From contig JASBUE010000068.1 of the NCBI GenBank assembly GCA_030148045.1, forward strand, positions 1 through 54,557: 54,557 nt of DNA. Reading direction: 5' to 3'. Under the pieces are notes generated by a model, which saw only the letters and a program-made list of their open reading frames with translations, ran no database searches and was not told where the DNA came from. The stretch is from Candidatus Tenderia sp. (lineage in GTDB: Bacteria > Pseudomonadota > Gammaproteobacteria > Tenderiales > Tenderiaceae). The stretch's first letter is position 1, and every line of letters begins with the position of its first letter. The position numbers were made by a program, and so were the translations under genes. Below, one piece after another: positions 15,888 through 25,608 of the stretch.

Positions 15888-17588
15888 TCAGGGGTAAAGA
15901 GGAGGCAGGGACTGTTTCCGGCCGGCCTCCCGTTGTGGTTGATTAGCCGTCGCCCTTGCCAGTGCCTGCCACAGCGATCCGCCCTGCCAGGCGGTGCTTT
16001 CGGAACCATAGAGGATCCGATTGAGTTTCTCGATTTCCCCTTGTGTTTCATCTCCCAGGCGTTGACCGATCCCGCCCAGGCTGACAGGGGGGTTATCCGG
16101 CCAAAAACCCTCGGCCCACTTGAGCAATGCATCCTTCGCCAGTTGTGGTTCGTTTGCCTGGCAGGCCTTCTTGACCGTGTTTAAAGAGGCTGTTTCCGCT
16201 GGGGTGTGGCTGTGTCTCTGGGGCGGCTGCGTGCGTCGCTGGCTGATAGCCCAGCCAATTGCAGTGGCCAGCCAGGCCAGGCCGAGAAACAGACTTAGCC
16301 AGAGATAGATACCGGCTTGCGTCTTTTCAATAACGGTTGTTTCCGCCCGCGGTTTGGTGGTTTCAGTCTTCGCACCCGGCGCAGCAGAGGAGCTTGGGGA
16401 GGCAGTCGATGCCGGCGCCTGGCGCGCGCTACCTGCCCCCGGTCGGACTTGCACGGTCCGTGCCGGTAGCCTGGTGACTTCCCGCTGCTGGGTATTGATG
16501 TTCCACCAAGGGATCTCGATTTCAGGCAGGATCAGCTCGCCGGTCCGGGTGGGGATCAAAGCGATTTTCTCCTGACGGGTGCCTTTGATGCCCTTGCCGC
16601 CGCGCTTGTCATTGAGACGGGGCTGATCCGGATAGGTCCTGAAACCGTCGCCGTCCTGCATGGTCAGTGGCGGCAGCTGTGCCGCGCCCAGCCCCTCGGC
16701 CTTGAGGGTGAGGGTACGGGTGACCGGTTCGCCGACGACGAACTGGGGCGGCTCCAGTGACCAGCTCTCGGTCAGGCGCACCTCTTCGGCCGGTAGCCAG
16801 GGTTGGTTCCGCATGTTGGCAGGAATGGGTTTGACGTCCAGGTCGATGCTTTTCGATTTCAGTCGCCGGGTGGTGGTGTTCTGGCCGAAGGGATCGAAGA
16901 CACCGGGGCGGGTGGTGACCACCTGGGCGTCGAGAGTGGCCGGATCGATGGTGATGTTACCGCTCTGTTGCGGGAAGAGGGCGTACCTGCGTTCAATGAC
17001 GCGATAGTGGCGGCCGTTGCGTTGTATCTCGAAGGTGGTATCGTCGCCCAGTTGTTGCACCAGCACTTCGGCGCCGCTGAAGCTGGGCTCCGACATGCGG
17101 GCGCCGTTGACGTTGACGGCACGATAGAAGCGGACGGTGTAGAGAATTTGCGACTGCACATAGGCGGTGACGGGTTGGGCCTCCACCTCCAGAAACATGT
17201 CCATGTTCTCGGCGGCGGCGCTGCCGTCGCCGGCCTCTTTGACCGTGACGCTGATCTGCGGGCTGCGGTCCGAACCGATCTGGATCGAGGGTATGGTCAG
17301 CTCGCCGCTGCGCCTGGCCATGACGAACAGGGTCCAGCGGGTTTGCTGGGTGATGTCGCCGCCCTGGATCTGCATGTTGCTGCTGCGGCTGCGACTGAGG
17401 ATGTCGAAATCCTGTTCCAGCGGCGCAAAGTCCGGGCCGGCGCTGACCTTGTCATCCGCCTCGAAGATGATCTTGAAGGATTCATTCAGACGCACCGGGT
17501 CGCGATCCACCTGCGTGGTGATGTTGGCGCCCATGGCGCTGAGCGCCGACAGGTTTAGACACACAAAGACGAAAACTTTCTTCACCAT
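15888..17588 (-). CDS. batD: BatD-type protein (oxygen tolerance)
   Basis: 566 aa from ATG 17588, which overlaps the BatBC stop. A longer frame upstream is proline-rich noise from the opposite gene. A signal peptide (VKKVFVFVCLNLSALSAMGA) is followed by a long periplasmic region of beta domains (FEADDKVSAGPDFAPLEQDF, YTVRFYRAVNVNG), a Ser/Ala/Pro linker, one transmembrane helix (AGIYLWLSLFLGLAWLATAIGW) and a cytoplasmic tail. It is the last gene of the MoxR-Bat operon. Bat proteins are linked to aerotolerance and envelope stress, and their exact chemistry is unknown. Confidence 0.88.
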   Translation of the reverse strand: MVKKVFVFVCLNLSALSAMGANITTQVDRDPVRLNESFKIIFEADDKVSAGPDFAPLEQDFDILSRSRSSNMQIQGGDITQQTRWTLFVMARRSGELTIPSIQIGSDRSPQISVTVKEAGDGSAAAENMDMFLEVEAQPVTAYVQSQILYTVRFYRAVNVNGARMSEPSFSGAEVLVQQLGDDTTFEIQRNGRHYRVIERRYALFPQQSGNITIDPATLDAQVVTTRPGVFDPFGQNTTTRRLKSKSIDLDVKPIPANMRNQPWLPAEEVRLTESWSLEPPQFVVGEPVTRTLTLKAEGLGAAQLPPLTMQDGDGFRTYPDQPRLNDKRGGKGIKGTRQEKIALIPTRTGELILPEIEIPWWNINTQQREVTRLPARTVQVRPGAGSARQAPASTASPSSSAAPGAKTETTKPRAETTVIEKTQAGIYLWLSLFLGLAWLATAIGWAISQRRTQPPQRHSHTPAETASLNTVKKACQANEPQLAKDALLKWAEGFWPDNPPVSLGGIGQRLGDETQGEIEKLNRILYGSESTAWQGGSLWQALARATANQPQREAGRKQSLPPLYP

Positions 17589-19369
17589 GGCTCTATTTCG
17601 CTGTTGCGCTGCTGGCGGGCCTGTTGTTGGTATTGATACTGGAACTTGCGCCGCAGCAGGCCACCCGGGTCGTCGGGGATGCGGCGCAGCCACTGTTCGG
17701 TGGCGATGTCGGTTTCCGACGTCTCGGTATATTCCCGCGCCGGCATGGGGCGTTGTTCTTCGCCTTCGCGAGCTTCGCCGTTTTGCTCCCGGCCGAGTTG
17801 CCGTTGTTCACCCTCGGCCTGATCGGCCTCCTGCTGTTCGGCGGTTTGATTTTGTTGCTCGCCGCTTTGATCCGCCTGCCTCTGATCGCCCTGCTCACTT
17901 TGTTGTTGGACGGATTGTTGCTCGCCTTGTTGTTCCGGCGGGTCTTGTGGCTGTTCGCCTTGGCCGTCCTGCTGCGGCTCATCGCCCGGGCCCTGTTGCG
18001 ACTGTTTTTGCTTTTGCAGTTGCTCTTTAACCAGGTCGCGGTTGTAACGCGCATCCGCGTGATCCGGGTCAAGCTTCAAGGCTCGGTCATAGGTCTCGAT
18101 GGCCGCCGGATAGTCGCCCAACCGGGCCTGGGCATTGCCCTTATTGTAGAGGGCGTCGGCGCTCTCGATGCCTTGCAGCGCCTCCACGGCCTGTTCATAC
18201 TGCCCGGCGCGATAGCGGGCCGCCGCCTGCCATTGGGGATCATTAAACAACTCGGCAGCCTGCTCGGCATTGCCTTGCTTGAGTTGATGCAGGCCTTGTT
18301 GATTGTCATTGCGAAACAGGTCGGCCAGCTCCACGGCGTCGGCGTTTTGCGGCAGGGGCGACAGCGCGACAATCGCCAACATTGCCAAATGGCCGCGGCG
18401 AAACGCCAATGCCGCCAATAGCAGCAAGGGCAGCAACAACCACGGCCCGGCTTCACGCCATTGGTCACTCTTCAGGCCCTTGACCTGGGCTTCGGTTTTG
18501 CGCTCGCTGCTGACGACCTCGAGCAAGGTTTCGATATCCCGATCGCCGGCCGTGATGCGGTGGTAACGGCCGCCACCCTGGCGTGCCAGTTGTTGCAGTG
18601 CGGCGGCGTCCAGCTTGGGAATGACGATGGCGCCCCCACGATCCTTGAGAAAGCCGCCGTCACGCAGGGCGATGGGCGCGCCCTCTGGCGTGCCCACCGC
18701 CAGCACGGACACGCGGTGTGGGTGGGCGTCGAGCGCGGTCAAGGTGTGTTGCAGATCGCGTTCATCGATGCCGTCGGTAATGAGCAAGATGTCGCCCTTG
18801 GGCACACCGGCCTGCTGCAACAGCTGCGCCGCTCTGGCCACGGCGGCCGAGGTGTCGCTGCCCTGCAGCGGCATCATATTGGTGTCCAGGGCGTTGACCA
18901 GGGCGATGAGGGTATTGGCGTCGTCGGTGAGTGGCGACACGGTAAAGGCCTCGGCGGCATAGACGATCAGGGCGGTCTGGCCTTCGCGGCGCTGCTTGAG
19001 GATGTCGATCAGCTTCAAGCGGGCGCGCGCCAGGCGACTGGGTTTGATATCGGTGGCATCCATGGAACGCGACAGGTCCAGGGCGATCACCAGCGCCGAC
19101 GGATCGCGAAACACCGGTTGCCTGCGTTGTTCACAGGCGGGCCCGGCCAGGGCCAGGATGGCCAGCAGCCCGGCCAGGGCGGTGACCCGCAGCGGCCAGC
19201 GCGCCGCCCTGGCCGTGCCGCCCTGCAGGATGTATGGCAACAAACGGGCGTCGCAGACCGCCTGCCAGGCGCCCGCTTTGGCGCGGCGTCGACTCAGCAG
19301 CCACAGCAACAGGGCCAGCGGCAGCAACAGCCAGAACCCTTCCGGGCGCAGGAAATGACAGCTAGCCAT
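17582..19369 (-). CDS. BatB/BatC fusion: VWA plus TPR protein
   Basis: 595 aa. Two N-terminal helices anchor a von Willebrand A domain with the MIDAS residues DLSRS (DxSxS), the Thr loop (GSDTSAA) and ITDGID. Another membrane helix pair follows (about 310-345), then TPR repeats (YNKGNAQARLGDYPAAIETY, ALKLDPDHADARYN). The long tail is very rich in Gln and Glu (QQGEQQSVQQQSEQ), low-complexity and probably disordered. BatB and BatC are separate in Bacteroidetes and fused in many proteobacteria, as here. It overlaps BatA and BatD by 8 and 7 nt. Confidence 0.9.
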   Translation of the reverse strand: MASCHFLRPEGFWLLLPLALLLWLLSRRRAKAGAWQAVCDARLLPYILQGGTARAARWPLRVTALAGLLAILALAGPACEQRRQPVFRDPSALVIALDLSRSMDATDIKPSRLARARLKLIDILKQRREGQTALIVYAAEAFTVSPLTDDANTLIALVNALDTNMMPLQGSDTSAAVARAAQLLQQAGVPKGDILLITDGIDERDLQHTLTALDAHPHRVSVLAVGTPEGAPIALRDGGFLKDRGGAIVIPKLDAAALQQLARQGGGRYHRITAGDRDIETLLEVVSSERKTEAQVKGLKSDQWREAGPWLLLPLLLLAALAFRRGHLAMLAIVALSPLPQNADAVELADLFRNDNQQGLHQLKQGNAEQAAELFNDPQWQAAARYRAGQYEQAVEALQGIESADALYNKGNAQARLGDYPAAIETYDRALKLDPDHADARYNRDLVKEQLQKQKQSQQGPGDEPQQDGQGEQPQDPPEQQGEQQSVQQQSEQGDQRQADQSGEQQNQTAEQQEADQAEGEQRQLGREQNGEAREGEEQRPMPAREYTETSETDIATEQWLRRIPDDPGGLLRRKFQYQYQQQARQQRNSEIEPW

Positions 19370-20363
19370 GCCGCCGCCTCAGGCCGGGCAGGCTCAGAGC
19401 CAGGATCAACAGCGTGGCCAAGGCCATGGCCGCGCCCAGGGGATAGACATACAACGCCTGCAGGGGACGGAACACCTGCGCCTCCTGCTCGGTGAGTTCC
19501 AGTTGATCGATCAGGTTGTAGATCTGTTTCAGCTCCTCGGTGTCGCGGGCGCGAAAGTAACGCCCGCCGGTGGTGTCGGCGATGGCGGTCAACACGTCCT
19601 CGTCAAGGTCGGCCGAGGGATTGACGCGCTGTCGGCCGAACAGGGATTGCACCACCATTTCGTCGGCGCCGATGCCGATGGTGTAGATCTTCAGGCCCTT
19701 GTCCGCCGCCAGCTCGGCTGCCTTGAGCGGCGCCACCTCGCCGGCGGTATTGGCGCCGTCGGTGAGCAGGATCATGACTTGATCAGTAGTCGGCGCGTCG
19801 CCCAGGCGCTTGACCATCAGGCCGATGGCGTCGCCGATGGCGGTGGCCTGCCCCGCCAGGCCGATGACCGCCTCGTAAAGCAGGGTGCGCACCGTGTCGC
19901 GATCGAAGGTGAGCGGTGTCTGCAGATAGGCCTGTTCACCGAACAGGATCAGGCCCACCCGGTCGCCGACGCGGCGCTGGATGAATTCACCGGCGATGGC
20001 CTGGGTCGCTTCCAGGCGGTTGACCACCCGGCCGCCGAGTTGAAAATCGGGGGTGTCCATGCTGCCGGACATGTCCACCGCCAGCATCAGGTCGCGACCG
20101 CTGGTGGGCAGTTCGATAGGCTCGCCGAGCCATTGCGGCCGCGCCGCCGCGGTCACCAGACACAGCCAGGCCAGGCTTGCCAGCAACAGAGGCCAGTGCC
20201 GTTGCTTGAAACGGATCGCGCGCGCGCCGATGTTCTGGAAGTCTTCGATAAAGGGCACGCGCAGGGCGGCGTCTTGTTGCGATTTGGCTGCCGGCAGCAG
20301 TAGCCGCAGCAATAAAGGCAGGGGTAGGGCGGCGAAGGCCCACAGCCATTCGAACTGGATCAT
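19362..20363 (-). CDS. batA: BatA-type VWA-domain membrane protein
   Basis: 333 aa from ATG 20363 (MIQFEWLWAFAALPLPLLLR). Two N-terminal helices precede a VWA domain with MIDAS motif DMSGSM, and the DGANT segment at the end of the Rossmann sheet. A C-terminal helix (AMALATLLILALSLPG) closes the anchor. It acts in the inner membrane with the domain facing the periplasm. It overlaps the DUF4381 gene by 4 nt, in the classic order MoxR-DUF58-DUF4381-BatA-BatB. Confidence 0.9.
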   Translation of the reverse strand: MIQFEWLWAFAALPLPLLLRLLLPAAKSQQDAALRVPFIEDFQNIGARAIRFKQRHWPLLLASLAWLCLVTAAARPQWLGEPIELPTSGRDLMLAVDMSGSMDTPDFQLGGRVVNRLEATQAIAGEFIQRRVGDRVGLILFGEQAYLQTPLTFDRDTVRTLLYEAVIGLAGQATAIGDAIGLMVKRLGDAPTTDQVMILLTDGANTAGEVAPLKAAELAADKGLKIYTIGIGADEMVVQSLFGRQRVNPSADLDEDVLTAIADTTGGRYFRARDTEELKQIYNLIDQLELTEQEAQVFRPLQALYVYPLGAAMALATLLILALSLPGLRRRHG

Positions 20364-20827
20364 GCCGCGCCTCCCCGGGTTGGGAGATGTTGCAGCCAAT
20401 CACGGCAGGCATGGAGCAGGGCTTGGGGATTGCCGGCGAAGTTTTTTTCATAAGGGGCATGCAGCAGAGTGGCGGCGGTCTCGCCATCGAACAGGGCTGT
20501 CTTGCCGTGCTGATTGAGAAATGCCAGCCATGCGTCGCCGGTGAGCCCGGCCACCTCGTGCCGGGGGAAGCGGCTGAGGGCCGCGCGGCGCAACAGCACC
20601 GAGCATTCGCTCGCCAATCGTTGGCTGTCGCCATGCTCGGCAAAGCTTTGTTCGATGCGCTGCAATTCCGCCATGGCCTGTTTGCGCAGGCGCAGCCGGC
20701 GCACGGCCCAGACGGCCATGGTGACCATCGTCAGCACCGCCAGCAACAACCACCAGCCCGGTGCCGGCGGCCAGCCGCTCACCCCGTCGGGCAGATGGAT
20801 GTCGCGCAGCGGCAGCTCGCCGTTCAT
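20360..20827 (-). CDS. DUF4381 membrane protein of the bat operon
   Basis: 155 aa from ATG 20827, which overlaps the DUF58 stop (ATGA). The motif LPLRDIHLPDGVSGWPPAPG near the start, then one helix (WWLLLAVLTMVTMAVWAVRR) and a cytoplasmic helical domain (LRRAALSRFPRHEVAGLTG, WLAFLN), are typical of DUF4381 proteins in this operon. Function is unknown beyond the operon's link to stress and oxygen tolerance. Confidence 0.87.
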   Translation of the reverse strand: MNGELPLRDIHLPDGVSGWPPAPGWWLLLAVLTMVTMAVWAVRRLRLRKQAMAELQRIEQSFAEHGDSQRLASECSVLLRRAALSRFPRHEVAGLTGDAWLAFLNQHGKTALFDGETAATLLHAPYEKNFAGNPQALLHACRDWLQHLPTRGGAA

Positions 20828-21765
20828 CGCCGTTTTCCTAATCCGGCCTGCAACGTCTGCAACAGATCGGCGTCGGTGGCGCAGCTGAGATAATGGATGC
20901 CGGGAAAGCGGCACAGCTGTTTCAATGCTTCGCAGTGCTCGCGGAAGTGCCTTTGATAGCCGCTTTGGGTTCGTTGATCATCACCGCTGAACAGACTGCT
21001 GCGTTCGCCCCAGGCGACGCGATAGACGCCGCGCCGCGGCAGTTCGACCTCGAGCGGATCATAGATATGAAACAACACCACGTCATTATGACGCGCCAGT
21101 TGCGCCAGGTGGGATTCGGCCTGGGCGCCCAGCTTGCGGAAATCGCTGCACAGAAAGATCAGGCTGCCCGGTTTGGCGACGCGGCGCAGGCGCGCCAGGG
21201 CCATATCGGCGTCGGGTTCCCGTTCGTTGTAATGGCTTTGCCATCGCGAGGCCTGACTCAATTGGCGCAGCAGACTCAGCACCGCCGACTTGCCGCGTTT
21301 GGGGCGCAGTTCGTGATGCATGGCGGCGCTGAACACCAGCCCGCCGAGGCGGTCGCCCTGCCGGTTGGCACTCCAGCCGATGAGGGCGGCGGCGCGGGCG
21401 GCGACCACCGACTTGAAGGCGCCGCGGGTGGCGAAAAACATGGCGGGGCGCATATCCACCCAGACCAGCACGGTGCGCTCGCGCTCTTCGCGAAACAGTT
21501 TGGTGTGCAGGGCGCCGGTGCGGGCGGTGACGCGCCAGTCCAGGGTGCGCACGTCATCGCCGGCTTGATACAGGCGCGCCTCGTCAAACTCCATGCCGCG
21601 GCCCTTGAAGCGCGACAGATAACCGCCGCTTTGCTGCGCCTTGATGCGCAGGGCCCTGAGCGACAGTTTCTCACCGGCGCCGCGCAGGGCGATCAGGGCC
21701 TCGGCGGAGACCCGCACCAGGTTGTCGCCGTCAGCATCCGGGTCGGCCGCGTGGAACAACGTCAT
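20824..21765 (-). CDS. DUF58 (VWA-like) protein of the bat operon
   Basis: 313 aa. The DUF58 core is visible: SRFKGRGMEFDEARLYQAGD, then DVRTLDWRVTARTG, LFREERERTVLVWVD and, later, GSLIFLCSDFR. The VWA-like fold has a degenerate MIDAS (VDMRPAM). It is cytoplasmic with no membrane helix. The start overlaps the MoxR stop by 4 nt. MoxR ATPases and DUF58/VWA proteins act as chaperone-adaptor pairs. Confidence 0.88.
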   Translation of the reverse strand: MTLFHAADPDADGDNLVRVSAEALIALRGAGEKLSLRALRIKAQQSGGYLSRFKGRGMEFDEARLYQAGDDVRTLDWRVTARTGALHTKLFREERERTVLVWVDMRPAMFFATRGAFKSVVAARAAALIGWSANRQGDRLGGLVFSAAMHHELRPKRGKSAVLSLLRQLSQASRWQSHYNEREPDADMALARLRRVAKPGSLIFLCSDFRKLGAQAESHLAQLARHNDVVLFHIYDPLEVELPRRGVYRVAWGERSSLFSGDDQRTQSGYQRHFREHCEALKQLCRFPGIHYLSCATDADLLQTLQAGLGKRR

Positions 21766-22727
21766 GGTACGGCAACGCTATGGATCAACTCGTCGATGAA
21801 TGTGTCGGCGCTGACGCCGTCGGCCTCGGCCTCGTAGCTAAGGATGATGCGGTGGCGCAGCACATCAAAGGCCAGGGCCTGAATGTCTTCCGGCGTCACA
21901 TAGTCGCGTCCCTGCAGCCAGGCGTGGGCGCGGGCGCTGCGGTCCAGGGCGATGGTGGCGCGCGGGCTGGCGCCGAATTCGACCCATTGATTCAACTCCG
22001 TGCCGTAAGCGACTGGCTTGCGCGTCGCCAGCACCAGTTGCAGCAGATATTCCTCCAGATTGTCGGCCATGTGAATCTGCAGCACCTCTTTGCGAGCGCC
22101 GAACAGGGCCTGCTGGGTGATCAGGGTGCGCGGGGCATGGTGTGCATGTTGCGCCTCGTCGCGCGCCAGATGCAGGATCTCGCGCTCGGCCGCGGCGTCG
22201 GGATAGTCGATGACGACGTGCAAGAGAAACCGATCCAGCTGCGCCTCGGGCAGGGGATAGGTGCCCTCCTGTTCGATGGGGTTCTGGGTCGCCATCACCA
22301 GAAACAGCTCGGGCAGTTTGTGGGTCACGGCGCCGACGGTGATCTGGCGTTCCGCCATGGCCTCCAACAACGCCGATTGCACCTTGGCCGGGGCGCGGTT
22401 GATCTCGTCCGCCAGCACCAGGTTGTGAAACAGCGGCCCGGGCTGAAATTCAAAGCGGCCGTCCTGGGGGCGAAATACCTCGGTGCCGGTGAGATCGGCG
22501 GGCAGCAGGTCGGGAGTGAACTGCACGCGGTGGAAGTCGCCTTCGACGGCCTCGCTCAGGGTCTTGATGGCGCGGGTCTTGGCCAGTCCCGGGGCGCCTT
22601 CCACCAGCAGGTGGCCGTCGCACAGCAGGGCCACCAGCAGGCGGTCCACCAGGGCCTCCTGGCCGATGATCTGGCGGGTGATGTGTTGCTTGAGTTGTTG
22701 AATCTCGTGTTGATACGACATGGGCAT
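21762..22727 (-). CDS. MoxR-family AAA+ ATPase
   Basis: 321 aa. Walker A-like GAPGLAKT, Walker B VLADEINRAPAK, sensor 1 MATQNPIEQEGTYPLPEAQL with the arginine-finger region, and the C-terminal lid (ASPRATIALDRSARAHAWLQ) are all typical of MoxR. It is the first gene of the bat operon and likely remodels VWA-domain partners. A second in-frame ATG lies two codons in (22721). The 271-nt divergent gap to glgP holds a TATAAT at 22883-22888 without a clear -35. Confidence 0.93.
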   Translation of the reverse strand: MPMSYQHEIQQLKQHITRQIIGQEALVDRLLVALLCDGHLLVEGAPGLAKTRAIKTLSEAVEGDFHRVQFTPDLLPADLTGTEVFRPQDGRFEFQPGPLFHNLVLADEINRAPAKVQSALLEAMAERQITVGAVTHKLPELFLVMATQNPIEQEGTYPLPEAQLDRFLLHVVIDYPDAAAEREILHLARDEAQHAHHAPRTLITQQALFGARKEVLQIHMADNLEEYLLQLVLATRKPVAYGTELNQWVEFGASPRATIALDRSARAHAWLQGRDYVTPEDIQALAFDVLRHRIILSYEAEADGVSADTFIDELIHSVAVP

Positions 22728-22998
22728 CCTGACTTCGCTTAAGCTGCTTGAACCTGGGGAATGTTACCAAGCGCCGGCTCGCGACGAAAATTTATGCAAT
22801 GATTGGGTAAAGTGACAGGTATGACCTGCCCGGATTACGCGAGTTCATCCAGTTGTGCTCCCGGCGACAGGAATAATTAGAGTATAATTTTCAAATAATA
22901 AACACCTTGTCGTTACCGACCCCATGTCTAGCTGGAAATTGGGTGGTCCCGAAATTGCACGCGATACTCTTCAATCAAATCACAACTGAGTCTTCATC

Positions 22999-25497
22999 AT
23001 GATTTTTGAACGCCTGAAAAACAGCGAACCCCTGCCGGAACTGACCGAGGTCGCCGAGCTGGGAATGAACACCGATGACCTGGCGGAGGACTTTCGCCGC
23101 CATTTCAGCACCACTTTGGGGCGCGATCGCTTTTGCCGCTCCACCCATTACCCCTACACCGCCCTGGCGCTGGTGTTGCGCGACCGGTTGATGGAGCGCT
23201 GGAAGAACACCCGCTACGCTTATCAGGAGAAAAACACCCGCCGCGCCCATTACCTGTCGCTGGAGTTCTTGATGGGGCGCGCCCTGGGCAACGCCATGCT
23301 CAATCTGGGGGTCACCGATGCCGCCACCGCGGCGCTGGAGCGTTACGGCATCGAACTGGAAGAGATCGCCGAGGCGGAGCACGATGCCGGCCTGGGCAAC
23401 GGCGGTCTGGGACGCTTGGCGGCCTGTTTTCTCGACAGCTGCGCCACCCTGCAGCTGCCGGTGATCGGTTACGGCATTCGTTACGAATACGGCATGTTCC
23501 GTCAGGAGCTCATGAACGGCTACCAGGTGGAGGAGCCGGATCATTGGCTGCGTAACGGCAATCCCTGGGAGCTGGAGCGTCACGAGTTTACCCAGCGTGT
23601 CCACTTCCGTTGGCGTACCGAATTTTATCGCGACGCGCAGGGCGTCATGCGCGTACGCTGGGTCGATACGCAGGATGTGCTAGCGGTGCCTTTTGACGTA
23701 CCTGTGCCGGGTTATCGCAACGGCACGGTGAATACCCTGCGCTTGTGGAGCGCGGCGGCCACCGACGAGTTCAGCCTCGACGAGTTCAACGCCGGCGACT
23801 ATACCGGTTCGGTGGCCAGCAAGAACGACGCCGAGCAGATCACCATGGTGCTCTATCCCAACGACGCCAGCGAAAGCGGCAAGGAGTTGCGCCTGAGGCA
23901 GCAATACTTTCTCGCCGCCGCCAGCCTGCGTGATGTCTTCCGTCGCTGGATCCGCGATCACGGTCGTGACTTCAGTACCTTTGCCGAGAAGAACTGCTTC
24001 CAGCTCAACGATACCCATCCCACCATCGCCATCGCCGAACTGATGCGTCAGTTGATGGACAATCATTGCCTCAGTTGGGAGGAGGCCTGGCGAATTACCG
24101 GCAGCACCGTGGCCTACACCAACCACACCCTGTTGCCCGAGGCGCTGGAGAAATGGCCGGTGCGGGTATTCAAACAACTGTTGCCGCGCCATCTGGAGAT
24201 CATTTATGAAATCAACGCGCGCTTTCTCGGTGAGGTGGCGCGGCGCTGGCCCGGCGATACGGATCGTCTGGCGCGCATGTCCATTATCGAAGAGGGGGAC
24301 GAACCGCAGGTACGCATGGCCTATCTAGCCATTGTCGGCAGCTATTCCGTCAACGGCGTGGCGGCGCTGCATTCCCAGTTGTTACAGGAAGGGCTGTTTC
24401 ATGATTTTTATGAGTTCTGGCCGGAGAAATTCAACAACAAGACCAACGGCGTCACCCAGCGGCGCTGGCTGGCCTGGTGTAATCCGGCACAGAGCGAGTT
24501 GATCAGCGGCACCATCGGCGATGATTGGGTCACCCATCTGGAGCACCTGGAAAAACTCAAACCCTATGCCGAAGACGCCGCTTTCCGTAAACAATGGCGC
24601 GAGGTGAAACGGGCTAACAAGCAGCGCCTGGCCGAACTGGTGAAGAGGGATTGCGGCGTCGATTTCAGCGTCGATGCCATGTTCGATGTGCAGGTCAAGC
24701 GCATGCATGAATACAAACGCCAGTTGCTCAATGTGCTGCACGTGATTCATCTCTACGACCGCATCAAGCGCGGCGATACGGCTAACTGGACACCGCGCTG
24801 CGTACTCATCGGCGGCAAGGCCGCGCCCGGTTATGCCATGGCCAAACGCATCATCAAGCTGATCAACAATGTCGCCTTCATGATCAACAACGATCCGGCG
24901 GTAGGGGATCTGCTCAAGCTTGTGTTTTTGCCGGACTATCGCGTCACCGCCATGGAGATCATCGCGCCGGGCACCGATCTGTCGGAGCAGATCTCCACCG
25001 CCGGCAAGGAGGCCTCGGGGACCGGTAACATGAAGTTCATGATGAACGGTGCCATCACCATCGGCACGCTGGATGGGGCCAATATCGAGATCCGCGAAGA
25101 GGTGGGGGACGACAGCTTCTTTCTCTTCGGGCTGACCGCCCAGGAGGTGGTCGAGGCCCGCCGCGACTATGATCCCAACGCCATCATCCGCGACGACGCC
25201 GACCTGTTGCGGGTGATGAAGCTGATCGAGTGCGGCCACTTCAACCAGTTCGAACCGGGCCTGTTCGATGACATCATTCAGTCCATTCGCAACCCGCAGG
25301 ATCCCTGGCTGGTGGCGGCGGACTTTCGCAGTTTCGTCTAGGCTCAACGGCGTGTCGCCGAGGCCTATCGCGACGAGGAGCGCTGGACCCGTATGAGCAT
25401 CCTCAATGCCGCCAGCAGCGGCAAGTTCTCCACCGACCGCACCATGCGGGAATACAACGAAGGGATTTGGAAGTTGGAGTCGGTTTCAGTCCGCTAA
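22999..25497 (+). CDS. glgP: Glycogen phosphorylase with one in-frame TAG
   Basis: Frees glucose-1-phosphate from glycogen. The frame from ATG 22999 hits TAG at 25339-25341 (codon 781), then continues in the same frame for 51 more codons to TAA 25495-25497, giving 832 residues, the usual length. The part after the TAG is clear family sequence (AQRRVAEAYRDEERWT, GKFSTDRTMREYN). Enterobacterial GlgP has Glu in the aligned place, so GAG or CAG to TAG is one change. The pyridoxal-phosphate lysine is in EASGTGNMKF and the catalytic core is complete. A product stopped at 780 residues would lack the last helices. It may be a recent nonsense mutation, a base-call error or read-through. Confidence 0.9.
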
Positions 25498-25509
25498 TGC
25501 ACGCAAATT

Positions 25510-25608
25510 AAGGCTCCCCTCTTTTTAAAGAGGGGGTGGGGGAGATTTAAAGCCAAGAGTTTCAAATCTTTAAATCCCCCTCAGTCCCCCTTTAAGAAAG
25601 GGGGAGGC
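25510..25608. repeat. Three-stem palindromic intergenic repeat
   Basis: Two near-complementary outer blocks each form their own hairpin (CCCCTCTTT/AAAGAGGGG and CCCCCTTT/AAAGGGGG). Between them GATTTAAAG pairs with CTTTAAATC. This is the layout of small palindromic repeats dispersed in many bacterial genomes. The last codons and stop of the convergent asparagine synthetase gene (25592) lie inside the right block. Confidence 0.65.

Noticed and set aside
22883..22888. glgP promoter at TATAAT
   Set aside because: No -35 box at a suitable distance and no other support.
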